Positions 22,033 to 29,122 of a stretch of DNA of 33,882 nucleotides are shown here, one piece after another. The translations under genes were made by a program, and so were the position numbers. The first letter of the stretch is position 1. Every line of letters begins with the position of its first letter. Location of the stretch: assembly GCA_035315345.1 (NCBI GenBank), contig DATFYA010000106.1, positions 1 through 33,882 of the forward strand, in the 5' to 3' direction. The notes below the pieces were generated by a model, which had not been told where the DNA came from, did no database searches, and worked only from the letters and a program-made list of their open reading frames with translations. The DNA is from Candidatus Methylomirabilota bacterium. GTDB lineage: Bacteria > Methylomirabilota > Methylomirabilia > Rokubacteriales > CSP1-6.

Positions 22033-23655
22033 CTAGCTCTCCCGCAGGCGGTACTTCTCGACCGCGTAGGCCTTCTGCTTGAACTTCTGCACCTTGCCGG
22101 AGCCGGTGAGCGGGAACCGATCGACGATCTCGACGTATTTCGGCACCTTGAAGTTGGCGATCTTGCCGCGGGCGAAGGCCACGATCTCCTCCGGCTCGAG
22201 CGCGACGCCCTCGCGCGCGATCACGAAGGCCATCACCGCCTCGCCCATGATCGGATCGGGCACACCCACGATCGAGACGTCCAGCACCTTCGGGTGCTGC
22301 AGGAAGAAGTTCTCGATCTCGGCGGGATAGGTGTTGAACCCGCCCACGATGATCATGTCGGTGAGCCGGCCGGTGATCCGCACGTAGCCGTCCGCGTCCT
22401 TCACCGCCATGTCGCCGGTATGGAGCCACCCGTCGCGGATCTTCTCGGCGGTGGCCTGCGGCTTGTTGTAGTAACCCATCATCAGCGTGGGGCCCTTGAC
22501 GCAGAGCTCGCCTTCCGCGCCGCGGGACAGCTCGAGTCCGGTGGCCGGGTCCACCACCCGATCCTCGATCTCCGACGTCCGGACCCCGACCGTCGCGACT
22601 CGCTTCTCGATCGGATCGCCCGACCGCGTCCAGTGGGTACCCCCCGTCGCCTCGGTGAGGCCGTAGACCACCTGCGCGTCCATGCCGAGCCCGCGCTCGC
22701 GATCGATGATCCTCCGCATGATCTCGACCGGCACCGGCGCGGCGCCGATCGACCCGGTCCGGAGCGAGCGCAGATCGTGCCGAGGGAAGGCGGGATGCCC
22801 CAAAATCGTGATGAACATGGTGGGCACGCCCGAGAAGATCGTCACCCGCTCGGCTTCGATGAGCCGCATCGCCTCGAGTGGATCGAAGACGTCCATGAGC
22901 ACCTGGGTCGAGGCGACGAGGCAGTTGGCCGCGATGCCGCCCATCGAGCCAAAGATGTGGAAGTAGGGCACCGGCACCAGGTAGCGATCCGCCGAGGTCC
23001 AGCCGTGCAGCTCCGTGTAGACCCGGCACTTGAAGTACATGTTGCCGTGCGACAGCAGACACCCTTTGGGCTCGCCGGTGGTGCCCGAGGTGTACAGCAT
23101 CTCCACCGCGTCCTCGGGCCGGATGACGATGGCGTCGAGCGGGGCGCCGGCGCCGCCGCGGCCCGACCGCTCGACCTCGTCGAACCCGACCGCCCCCGCC
23201 GGCCGCGTTCCGCCCAGCACGATCACGTGGCGAAGCATCGGGAAGGCGGCACGGTCCCCGCCCGGGCACAGCTCCCCGAGGATCGCCAGGTAGTCGATCG
23301 CGGCGGCTTCGAAGCGGTCGACCATGATCAGGGCGCGGGCATCGGACTGGCGCAGCACGTAGTCGACCTCGAGGGCCTTGTAGCGGCTATTGCAGGTGAC
23401 CGTCACCGCGCCGATCTTGGCGAGGCCCAGGTTCGCGACGGCCCACTCCACGCGGTTCGGCATCCAGAGGACCACGTGATCGCCGGGGCCGAGACCCAGC
23501 GCGAGCAGGCCGCGCGCGAAATCGTCCGCGCGGCGCTTCAGCTCGGCGTAGGTGACCCGCTCCTTCTTGAAGACGATCGCCTCGCGGTCCGGGTGCTGCG
23601 CGGCGGCGCGGTCCACCATCTGGCCGAGCGTGAGCGCGGCGCCGAGGTCGATCAT
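22033..23655 (-). CDS. AMP-dependent acyl-CoA synthetase/ligase
   Basis: A 540-residue ANL-superfamily enzyme that activates a carboxylic acid with ATP to an acyl-adenylate and then to the CoA thioester. The phosphate loop is YTSGTTGEPKG (188-198). YGLTEATGG, the hinge region GWLHTGDMAV / DADGYVRITGR and the catalytic Lys521 of LTGSGKVQKFK are all intact. Overall it looks like medium/long-chain fatty-acid or aromatic-acid ligases; the exact acid is not readable. The ATG at 23655 overlaps the stop of the upstream membrane-anchored gene in an ATGA, so the two are coupled. It is divergent, through that gene, from a thiolase, which suggests shared CoA-ester metabolism. Confidence 0.93.
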   Translation of the reverse strand: MIDLGAALTLGQMVDRAAAQHPDREAIVFKKERVTYAELKRRADDFARGLLALGLGPGDHVVLWMPNRVEWAVANLGLAKIGAVTVTCNSRYKALEVDYVLRQSDARALIMVDRFEAAAIDYLAILGELCPGGDRAAFPMLRHVIVLGGTRPAGAVGFDEVERSGRGGAGAPLDAIVIRPEDAVEMLYTSGTTGEPKGCLLSHGNMYFKCRVYTELHGWTSADRYLVPVPYFHIFGSMGGIAANCLVASTQVLMDVFDPLEAMRLIEAERVTIFSGVPTMFITILGHPAFPRHDLRSLRTGSIGAAPVPVEIMRRIIDRERGLGMDAQVVYGLTEATGGTHWTRSGDPIEKRVATVGVRTSEIEDRVVDPATGLELSRGAEGELCVKGPTLMMGYYNKPQATAEKIRDGWLHTGDMAVKDADGYVRITGRLTDMIIVGGFNTYPAEIENFFLQHPKVLDVSIVGVPDPIMGEAVMAFVIAREGVALEPEEIVAFARGKIANFKVPKYVEIVDRFPLTGSGKVQKFKQKAYAVEKYRLRES

Positions 23656-24590
23656 CGCACCGAGGTCTGCTCGATGTGCTCCAGCAGCTGGCGCGCCCGC
23701 GAGGCCGCCACCGCGAGGTCCTCGGCCGGGACGCCGGCCGCGCGGGCGCGCCGGATGTGCTCGAGGACGCGCTGCGCCCGCTCCACCGCCGCGGCGCGGT
23801 CACCGTCGCCGCGCAGCTCCGGGATCAGCTCGAGGCTCTGACCGGCCGCGTCCTCCAGCGTGCGCACCAGCAGGTCGCGGCCGAGGCGGCGGCGTCGCTC
23901 GCCGGCCCCGGGCACCGACAAGGCCCCGAACAAGGTCTCGACCGCGGCCTCGAAATCACCGGCGCGCCAGCGACGCAGGCCGAGGCGGGTGTGGCCGCGC
24001 CAGAGGCGCCGGCCGGCCTGCTGCCGCGGCTCGGCGGCGAGCCCCGAGGCCGGGTCGGACTCCAGGATGGCGCGGGTGGCCTCCATCAGCGCGCCGAGCG
24101 GGGCCTCGTCACCGCTCCCGCGACGCGCGGCCCGCCGCAGCCGCGACAGGTCGCGCGCGATCGCGGTCGAGCAGGCCTCGAGCAATACCCCCGCGCTCCC
24201 GATGGTCATCTCGCGCGAAGCCAGGGCCGAGTCGATGAGCCCACGCGCTTCGCCGAGCTCGCGGCGCCGGATGTGCCCGGCCACCCGCTCCCGCCAGGCC
24301 AGGTCCTCCGCGCGGGATGCCTCTGCCGGCTCCCCGTCGGCCTCCGACGCCATCTCGGCCATTGCCACGAGCGGCGACTCCTCCGGGCGCAGCGCTGGTG
24401 GCCGCGAGCCTCGCGTCGCGGCGGATCGCGGCCGGGCGATCGGGCGAGCCGCGCCGCGTCGGGAGAGACGCCGGCGGCGGGCCCGCAGCCGTGCGCGCGG
24501 ATCGCCCTCGAGCGCCTGGGTGAGGCCCAGGAAGAGCAGCACGACGGCGATCAGCCCGACCACCGCGAGGAGGGCTTCCTCGACGGTCAC
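23652..24590 (-). CDS. Hypothetical protein with one N-terminal membrane helix and helical repeats
   Basis: A 312-residue protein from the GTG at 24590 (an earlier in-frame GTG at 24638 would add 16 residues; the later one has an AGG at better spacing and starts right before the helix). ALLAVVGLIAVVLLFLGLTQAL is a membrane anchor. A basic, Arg/Pro-rich stretch follows (about 35-75). From about 95 onward there are Ala/Arg/Leu-rich helices resembling degenerate TPR or coiled-coil pairs, including RRWRAGDFEAAVETLFGALS. I do not recognise a family. It overlaps the acyl-CoA ligase start by 4 nt, so both are probably made together, perhaps placing the enzyme at the membrane. Confidence 0.65.
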   Translation of the reverse strand: MTVEEALLAVVGLIAVVLLFLGLTQALEGDPRARLRARRRRLSRRGAARPIARPRSAATRGSRPPALRPEESPLVAMAEMASEADGEPAEASRAEDLAWRERVAGHIRRRELGEARGLIDSALASREMTIGSAGVLLEACSTAIARDLSRLRRAARRGSGDEAPLGALMEATRAILESDPASGLAAEPRQQAGRRLWRGHTRLGLRRWRAGDFEAAVETLFGALSVPGAGERRRRLGRDLLVRTLEDAAGQSLELIPELRGDGDRAAAVERAQRVLEHIRRARAAGVPAEDLAVAASRARQLLEHIEQTSVR

Positions 24591-24683
24591 GCGGCGCCTC
24601 GTGCGGACATCGCCGGCATGTCCCGAATCATGCGGCACACGCTATCACGCCGGCCGGCCGTTCCACGACCATTTGGCGAAGCG

Positions 24684-24713
24684 TTTCCACTTCACGCAGC
24701 GCGGCAGTATGAT
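24684..24713 (+). promoter_or_regulatory. Predicted promoter of the thiolase operon
   Basis: TTTCCA (24684-24689) and TATGAT (24708-24713) with an 18-nt spacer. The -10 matches 5 of 6 consensus bases and the -35 matches 4 of 6. It lies in the 119-nt gap between the divergent membrane-anchored gene and the thiolase, with a leader of about 38 nt. No operator is obvious. Confidence 0.4.
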
Positions 24714-24757
24714 GACGATACCGTCGGTCACTATTTCCGGAGCCGCGAGGAGATCAG

Positions 24758-25912
24758 ATGCGCCGGGTTGCCGTCATCGGAGTGGGCGTCACCAAGTTTG
24801 GCAAGCACGATCGGACCAGCGCCGAGCTGTTCGCGGAAGCCGCGGCCGACGCGATCATCGACGCCGACATCGCGCCCGGCGCGATCCAGGCGCTCTACTT
24901 CGGCAATGTCACCGGCGGAGAGACCGAGCGCCAGCTCCACATGGCCCCCCTGGCCGCCACGCTGCTGGGCCTGCCGTCCATTCCGACCACGCGCTTCGAG
25001 AACGCGTGCGCCACCAGCCACGTGGCCTTCCGCCACGCGGTCATGGAGATCGCCAGCGGCGTCTCGGACGTGATCCTGGTCGGCGGCGCCGAGCGCGTCT
25101 TGAACGTACCGACCGAGCACGCCACCGAGTTCTTCGCGTATTGCTCCGACGCATCGCTCGAGCAGCCGGCCGGTCTCACGTTTCCCGGCGTCTTCGCGCT
25201 GATCGCCCGCGCCCACATGGACAAGTACGGCACCACCGAGGAGCAGATGGCCCACGTGGCCGTGAAGAACCACCGACACGGCACGCTCAACCCGAAGGCG
25301 CAGTTCCGCAAGGAGATCACGCTCGACACGGTGCTCAAGAGCGCCTACGTGGCCGACCCGTTGAAGCTCTTCGACTGCTGCCCTTTCACCGACGGCGGCG
25401 CCGCCATCGTGCTGGCCTCCGAGGAGGTCGCCCGCCGGCACCGGCGCCCGATCTGGGTGCTGGGCAGCCAGGCGGCGACCGACACCATGTTCGTGCACGA
25501 GAAGCGCGACCTGTCGCGCGTCACCGCCACCGAGCGGGCCGCGCAGGGCGCGTACCGGCAGGCCGGCAAGACGCCCGCGGACGTCAACGTGGTGGAGCTG
25601 CACGACTGCTTCACGATCGCCGAGATCGTGGCCACCGAGGGCCTCGGCTTCTTCGAGCCGGGCACCGGCGGGCTCGCCGCCGAGAAGGGCTGGACCAGCC
25701 TCGGAGGCCGGCTGCCCGTGAACCCGTCCGGCGGGCTCAAGGCCAAGGGCCACCCGATCGGGGCCACCGGCGCGGCGCAGATCGCCGAGATCGTCACCCA
25801 GCTTCGCGGGGAAGCGGGCCCGCGGCAGGTCGAGGGCGCCTCCACCGGCCTCACCCACACCCTGGGCGGCAACACCGCGACCGTGGTCGTGAGCCTGTTC
25901 GGCCGTGACTGA
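24758..25912 (+). CDS. Thiolase-family protein (SCP2-thiolase/archaeal acetyl-CoA acetyltransferase type)
   Basis: A 384-residue thiolase that forms or cleaves a C-C bond of acyl-CoA esters. The nucleophile is Cys84 in ENACATSH. The two catalytic His are His282 in ELHDCFTIAE and His332 in GGLKAKGHPIGATG. The first strand VAVIGVGVTKFGKH and the C-terminal HTLGGNTATVVVSLF are typical of the SCP2 type that works with a DUF35 Zn-ribbon/OB protein. GAGGAG (24747-24752) precedes the ATG by 5 nt. It overlaps the DUF35 gene by 8 nt. Divergence from an acyl-CoA ligase operon suggests a short acyl-CoA pathway. Confidence 0.93.
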   Translation: MRRVAVIGVGVTKFGKHDRTSAELFAEAAADAIIDADIAPGAIQALYFGNVTGGETERQLHMAPLAATLLGLPSIPTTRFENACATSHVAFRHAVMEIASGVSDVILVGGAERVLNVPTEHATEFFAYCSDASLEQPAGLTFPGVFALIARAHMDKYGTTEEQMAHVAVKNHRHGTLNPKAQFRKEITLDTVLKSAYVADPLKLFDCCPFTDGGAAIVLASEEVARRHRRPIWVLGSQAATDTMFVHEKRDLSRVTATERAAQGAYRQAGKTPADVNVVELHDCFTIAEIVATEGLGFFEPGTGGLAAEKGWTSLGGRLPVNPSGGLKAKGHPIGATGAAQIAEIVTQLRGEAGPRQVEGASTGLTHTLGGNTATVVVSLFGRD

Positions 25913-26285
25913 GCGCGTGATCAACCTGAAGGGCTTTTTCGAAGAGGCGCGCGCGGGTCGTCTCACCGGCATCCGCTGCGGCCGCTGCGGTGCGCTGGCG
26001 ATCCCTCCCAAGGAGTTCTGCGAGCAGTGCCAGCAGCGCGACTGGACGCCGGTGCCCCTGGCCGGCACCGGAACGATCGTCTCCCACACCGTGATTCGCG
26101 TGGCTCCGCGAGGGCGCGCCGCCGAGGTCCCCTACGCGGTCGCGGTGGTTCGGCTCGACGAGGGCGTGTCCCTGCTGGGGCGCGTGGTGGACATTCCCTT
26201 CGAGACGCTCAAGGGCGGGCTCCCCGTCCGCTTCCGCCCGCTCGAGCTCGAGCACCAGACCCTCATCGGCTTCGGCCCCGCCTGA
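25905..26285 (+). CDS. Zn-ribbon/OB-fold protein (DUF35), thiolase partner
   Basis: A 126-residue acyl-CoA-binding accessory protein. A rubredoxin-like zinc ribbon has CGRC (Cys25, Cys28) and CEQC (Cys39, Cys42). An OB domain follows (GTGTIVSHTVIRVAP ... VPYAVAVVRLDEGVSLLGRVV). In characterised archaeal systems such proteins dock acetoacetyl-CoA thiolase and hand CoA esters between active sites. The GTG at 25905 overlaps the thiolase stop, consistent with a fixed stoichiometric pair. Its end overlaps the tail of a decayed alpha/beta hydrolase on the other strand by 23 nt. Confidence 0.93.
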   Translation: MTERVINLKGFFEEARAGRLTGIRCGRCGALAIPPKEFCEQCQQRDWTPVPLAGTGTIVSHTVIRVAPRGRAAEVPYAVAVVRLDEGVSLLGRVVDIPFETLKGGLPVRFRPLELEHQTLIGFGPA

Positions 26286-26466
26286 TCGAGCCTCTGAAGT
26301 CGCGGAAGAACGCGCGCACGTCCTCGACGAACTCCTCCGGTCGCTCGTAGGCGATGAAGTGCCCGCCGGCCGGCAGGTCGGTGCGGCGCACGCAGTGGTA
26401 GACGCGCTGCACCCACGAGTCGGGCGGCGCCGGAAAGAGGTCGTGCGGGCCGCAGAGGTTGGTCAC
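26263..26466 (-). pseudogene. C-terminal remnant of an alpha/beta-hydrolase (epoxide-hydrolase-like)
   Basis: About 67 residues are readable from a GTG that overlaps the AlaX stop (GTGA, 26463-26466). PDSWVQRVYHCVRRTDLPAG, then GGHFIAYERPEEF and VEDVRAFFR, match the last strand, catalytic-His loop and final helix of epoxide-hydrolase-like enzymes. The nucleophile elbow and cap are gone; the bases where they should be belong to alaX. It is therefore probably a gene truncated by a rearrangement that placed alaX next to it. It runs into the 3' end of the DUF35 gene. Confidence 0.6.
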
Positions 26467-27191
26467 CCGCGCGGCTCGCCGGTGAGCCCGATCTTGATTC
26501 GCCGATTGTGCCGGCCCTTGTTGTCGATCTTCAGTATGCGAATGGCCGTCGATCGCGCCGTGGACGCGAGGTGCGTCCCGCCGCAAGCCTGACGGTCCAG
26601 CCCGACGATCTCCACCAGCCGGATCGTCCCGTCGTCCCCCGGCGGCGGGGCCACCGAGCGATTGCGGACGAGGCCCGGCTCGGCCAGGGCATCCGCAACC
26701 GGCACGTAGGCGTAGCGGACCGGCAGATCCTGCCGGATCACGTCGTTGATCTCGGGCTCGAGCGCGCGCAGACGGTCGTTGTCGGCGTCGGGCAGATCGA
26801 AGTCCATCCGCGCGGTGCCGTCCGCGTTGAGCTGCGCTCCCGTGACCAGGGCCCCCTGGAACTGGCGAAACACGAGCGCATTGAGGATGTGCGTGTCGGT
26901 GTGCAGCTGCTCCATCATGGAGCGGAACTCCGCGTCCACCACCGTCTCGACCGTGCCCGCCATCTCCACCGGCTCGGCGAGCAGGTGCCAGTAGCGTCCG
27001 TCGGCGGCCTCGATCCCGGTCACCCGCACCTCCCCGCCATTCCAGCGCAGGACCCCCCGGTCCGCGAGCTGGCCGCCGCCGCCGGGATGGAACGGGCTCC
27101 TCTCGAGCAACACCGCGCCGGGGCGCGCATCGATCACGTGGGTCTCCAGGACGAGGACGTCGGGATACTCGTGACAGTAGTAGCGTGACAT
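26463..27191 (-). CDS. AlaX-type alanyl-tRNA editing protein
   Basis: A free-standing editing factor, related to the editing domain of AlaRS, that deacylates mischarged tRNA(Ala) (Ser or Gly). The 242-residue protein has the Gly-rich FHPGGGGQLADRG loop of the AlaX-M type. The zinc site is complete: HTDTH (His97, His101) and CGGTH (Cys203, His207). KGRHNRRIKIGL closes the domain. GAGGAG lies just upstream of the ATG at 27191. It appears intact although both neighbours are gene fragments. Confidence 0.93.
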   Translation of the reverse strand: MSRYYCHEYPDVLVLETHVIDARPGAVLLERSPFHPGGGGQLADRGVLRWNGGEVRVTGIEAADGRYWHLLAEPVEMAGTVETVVDAEFRSMMEQLHTDTHILNALVFRQFQGALVTGAQLNADGTARMDFDLPDADNDRLRALEPEINDVIRQDLPVRYAYVPVADALAEPGLVRNRSVAPPPGDDGTIRLVEIVGLDRQACGGTHLASTARSTAIRILKIDNKGRHNRRIKIGLTGEPRG

Positions 27192-27200
27192 CTGGACTCC

Positions 27201-27335
27201 TCAGGATCCGGCTTGCACGACCAGGCCGTAGTGGGTGACGTGCGCGTCGAACGCGGTGAGCGCGGCCCCGGCCTCCGGCTCGACGACGGCGAGGGAAGCG
27301 TCGGCGCCCGCGACGGTGGCCGACCGAGACGACAT
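27201..27335 (-). CDS. Short hypothetical frame upstream of alaX
   Basis: A 44-codon frame ending 9 nt before the alaX start. The translation is Ala/Val-rich (SLAVVEPEAGAALTAFDAHVTHYGLVVQ) and I recognise no family. A TATCCT lies 7 nt before the ATG. It could be a real leader peptide, the tail of a decayed gene, or chance. Between it and the LysR fragment (27336-27401) I see only a palindrome. Confidence 0.3.
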   Translation of the reverse strand: MSSRSATVAGADASLAVVEPEAGAALTAFDAHVTHYGLVVQAGS

Positions 27336-27360
27336 GCCGGACAGGATACCGGCGTGCCCG

Positions 27361-27375
27361 TCATGTTGCACATGA
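27361..27375. promoter_or_regulatory. Palindrome upstream of the LysR remnant
   Basis: TCATGT (27361-27366) and ACATGA (27370-27375) form a perfect 6-bp inverted repeat around TGC. It lies 26 nt before the LysR-type start and between divergent frames, where a LysR regulator would bind. If so, it is now an orphan operator. Confidence 0.4.
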
Positions 27376-27401
27376 ATGGTCGGCGTGATTGGTACGCGGC
27401 C

Positions 27402-27521
27402 GTGGAATTGGAGGACATCCGCGCTTTCGTGGCCGTCGCGGAAGCCCGCTCGGTCAGCCGCGCCGCGCGCGAGCTGTATCTCGCCCAGCCCGCGGTGACC
27501 CGGCGGGTGCAGCGTTTCCCC
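27402..27521 (+). pseudogene. N-terminal remnant of a LysR-family regulator (HTH only)
   Basis: From the GTG at 27402 the first 39 codons read as a textbook LysR helix-turn-helix: ELEDIRAFVAVAEARSVSRAARELYLAQPAVTRRVQRF. The similarity then stops abruptly at about 27518. The following bases are the 3' end of a DUF1989 gene on the opposite strand. The dimerisation helix and effector domain are missing, so this is a truncated gene, presumably cut by the rearrangement that brought in the DUF1989 pair. The open frame continues to 27647 only as antisense of that gene. Confidence 0.75.
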
Positions 27522-27526
27522 CGGCG

Positions 27527-28129
27527 TCAGTCGATCGTGAAGTGGGCTTCGGTGGTCTGGCCGGTGCGGCCGTTGATCGGCAGGATATCTTGCGGGCACG
27601 CCGAGAACGCGATCACCAGGTCCATCTCCGCCCTCAGCATCACGTAGCTGCCCGGCGTCGAGACCGGTTCGGCCCACGCCAGCGTCCCGTCCGCCGCCCA
27701 CGGAATGTTCATGAACAGGTTGAGCGGCGACGGCGTGGCCGGCGCCCGGAGTCCCAGCGCGCCGAGTGCCGCGTGCAGATTGTCCCGGCAATTGTCGTGA
27801 TGGCCCTCGACGCCGAGCAGGCGGTAGCGCGGAGCATCGCAGGCAGCGATCAGCGTGTCGTGCGCGCCGCCCGAGGTGTCCTCCACCAGGCTCAGGATCG
27901 GCCGGCGCTGGTTGGTCAGGAACGTGTCACCGACGGCGGCGCGCAGCCTGAGGAACCACGCGCGGCTGCACTCCATGGACATCCACTCGGTCACGTCGCC
28001 CGCCGCGAAGGCCCACGTGTCCACCACCTGGGCGCCGTGGGTGTTGATCACCGTGACGCGCTGCCCCTGTCCCACCCGCGCGGCCACTCCGCGCCGGGCC
28101 GGGATCGTCTGCCGCTCGGTCGTCGCCAT
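27527..28129 (-). CDS. DUF1989 / urea-carboxylase-associated family protein (short paralog)
   Basis: A 200-residue protein of the DUF1989 family. Characteristic segments are RVTVINTHGAQVVDTWAF, EWMSMECSRA, PILSLVEDTSGGAHDTLIAACD, NLFMNIPW and a C-terminal FSACPQDILPINGR with the conserved Cys. Two DUF1989 proteins form carboxyguanidine deiminase (CgdAB) in guanidine degradation; others are uncharacterised. It is 12 nt downstream of the longer paralog, which supports a heteromeric pair. No guanidine/urea carboxylase or allophanate hydrolase is in the window. Its end abuts the truncated LysR gene. Confidence 0.88.
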   Translation of the reverse strand: MATTERQTIPARRGVAARVGQGQRVTVINTHGAQVVDTWAFAAGDVTEWMSMECSRAWFLRLRAAVGDTFLTNQRRPILSLVEDTSGGAHDTLIAACDAPRYRLLGVEGHHDNCRDNLHAALGALGLRAPATPSPLNLFMNIPWAADGTLAWAEPVSTPGSYVMLRAEMDLVIAFSACPQDILPINGRTGQTTEAHFTID

Positions 28130-28141
28130 GAGCCGCCCTCG

Positions 28142-28969
28142 CTAGCCGTGACGGAGGCCGTGGTCTCCGCGATAGTCCGCCGAGCGAGGCGGCTGCCAGC
28201 CCGCGAGCAGGGCCGGGTCCGGCTGCCAGATCTCCACCCCCAGCGGGCGGCAGGTGGCGAGCGGGTCGCCCGCCTCCGAGCCCCACATCTGCACCGACAG
28301 ATCCCCGTGCGGGCAGGTGGAGATCGCGCACAGCACGTCGATCTCCGCGAACATCTCGATGAAGTCGCCGCGCCGGGCCGGGCTCGCCTTGACGAAGTAG
28401 CGGTCGTCCGCGGTGAGCCCGGTCACCTGGAAGACGTTGAGCACGTCGTGAACGTCCAGCTCGGTGAGACGGTAGGGTGCGACCGCGCGCACCAGGTTCG
28501 AGTGGCAGCAGAGGTCGAAGTCCTCGCCGTTCAGCATCTTGTGCACGTACGGGTCGCAGCGGGTGCCCAGCAAGTCGTGGCAACCCGCCCCGTCGGCGTC
28601 GCGTCCGTAGCGGATGGTGTCGTTGGTGATGGTCAGCATCGGGCGCAGGTAGGGGAGGCAGGACCAGAGCCGATCGTGGGTGGTGACGTGCGCCCGGTGG
28701 AGCTGCTTGGTGCGCGCGGCCCAGAACCGCTCGCGCGGGTTCTCGAGGTTCCACGCGTTGAAATCGGCGACCTGCGGGCCCTCGACCGCGACGATGCGGA
28801 AGAGCTGGCCGGCCTTCACCGGCCAGGCGCGGCCCGACCGGATCGGCACCACGAACCGCTCGACGAGCGTCCGGGCGGCGGTGTCCGACGCCAGTCGATC
28901 GTAGAACCGGCGATCGACCGCGATCGGCGAGCCCGGCTTGGGTTCGTAGATGACGCGCGGCTCCGGCAT
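28142..28969 (-). CDS. DUF1989 / urea-carboxylase-associated family protein (long paralog)
   Basis: A 275-residue DUF1989 protein. It shares the core with its neighbour (FRIVAVEGPQVADFNAWNL, RPMLTITNDT, CHDLLGTRCD, FQVTGL, CAISTCPHGDLS). It adds an N-terminal stretch and a WxPD-type tail, as in the larger partner of CgdAB-type pairs. GGGAGG lies 6 nt before the ATG. The gene is divergent from a LIV-type ABC transporter 153 nt away, and a TATGCT just upstream is a possible -10. A role in guanidine or another amidine/urea compound is an inference from family only. Confidence 0.88.
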   Translation of the reverse strand: MPEPRVIYEPKPGSPIAVDRRFYDRLASDTAARTLVERFVVPIRSGRAWPVKAGQLFRIVAVEGPQVADFNAWNLENPRERFWAARTKQLHRAHVTTHDRLWSCLPYLRPMLTITNDTIRYGRDADGAGCHDLLGTRCDPYVHKMLNGEDFDLCCHSNLVRAVAPYRLTELDVHDVLNVFQVTGLTADDRYFVKASPARRGDFIEMFAEIDVLCAISTCPHGDLSVQMWGSEAGDPLATCRPLGVEIWQPDPALLAGWQPPRSADYRGDHGLRHG

Positions 28970-29024
28970 GACGGCCTCCCTCGGCCGGCCACAGCATAGC
29001 GCAGGACGCCGGCCAAGAAACCCC

Positions 29025-29053
29025 TTGACAGCCGGCCTGCCAGTCTCCAGCAT
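29025..29053 (+). promoter_or_regulatory. Predicted promoter of the LIV-type transporter operon
   Basis: A consensus -35 TTGACA (29025-29030) with a weak -10 CAGCAT (29048-29053) at 17-nt spacing, about 70 nt before the binding-protein ATG. The minus-strand promoter of the DUF1989 pair must lie in the same 153-nt gap. I looked for a guanidine riboswitch here and saw none. Confidence 0.45.
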
Positions 29054-29122
29054 CCGGCCAAGCTCGAAGCTGATCCGTGACGCTTGGCTCAGGTCGTCGT
29101 CATGCGGAAGGAGGAGGACGTC

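Noticed and set aside
22015-23841. A 608-codon plus-strand frame
   Set aside because: It is antisense to the acyl-CoA ligase and its translation is low-complexity His/Arg/Asp-rich sequence.
28970-29122. Possible guanidine (ykkC-type) riboswitch between the DUF1989 pair and the importer
   Set aside because: I found no ykkC-like conserved loops in the gap on either strand, only a TTGACA promoter and GGCCGG-rich sequence.
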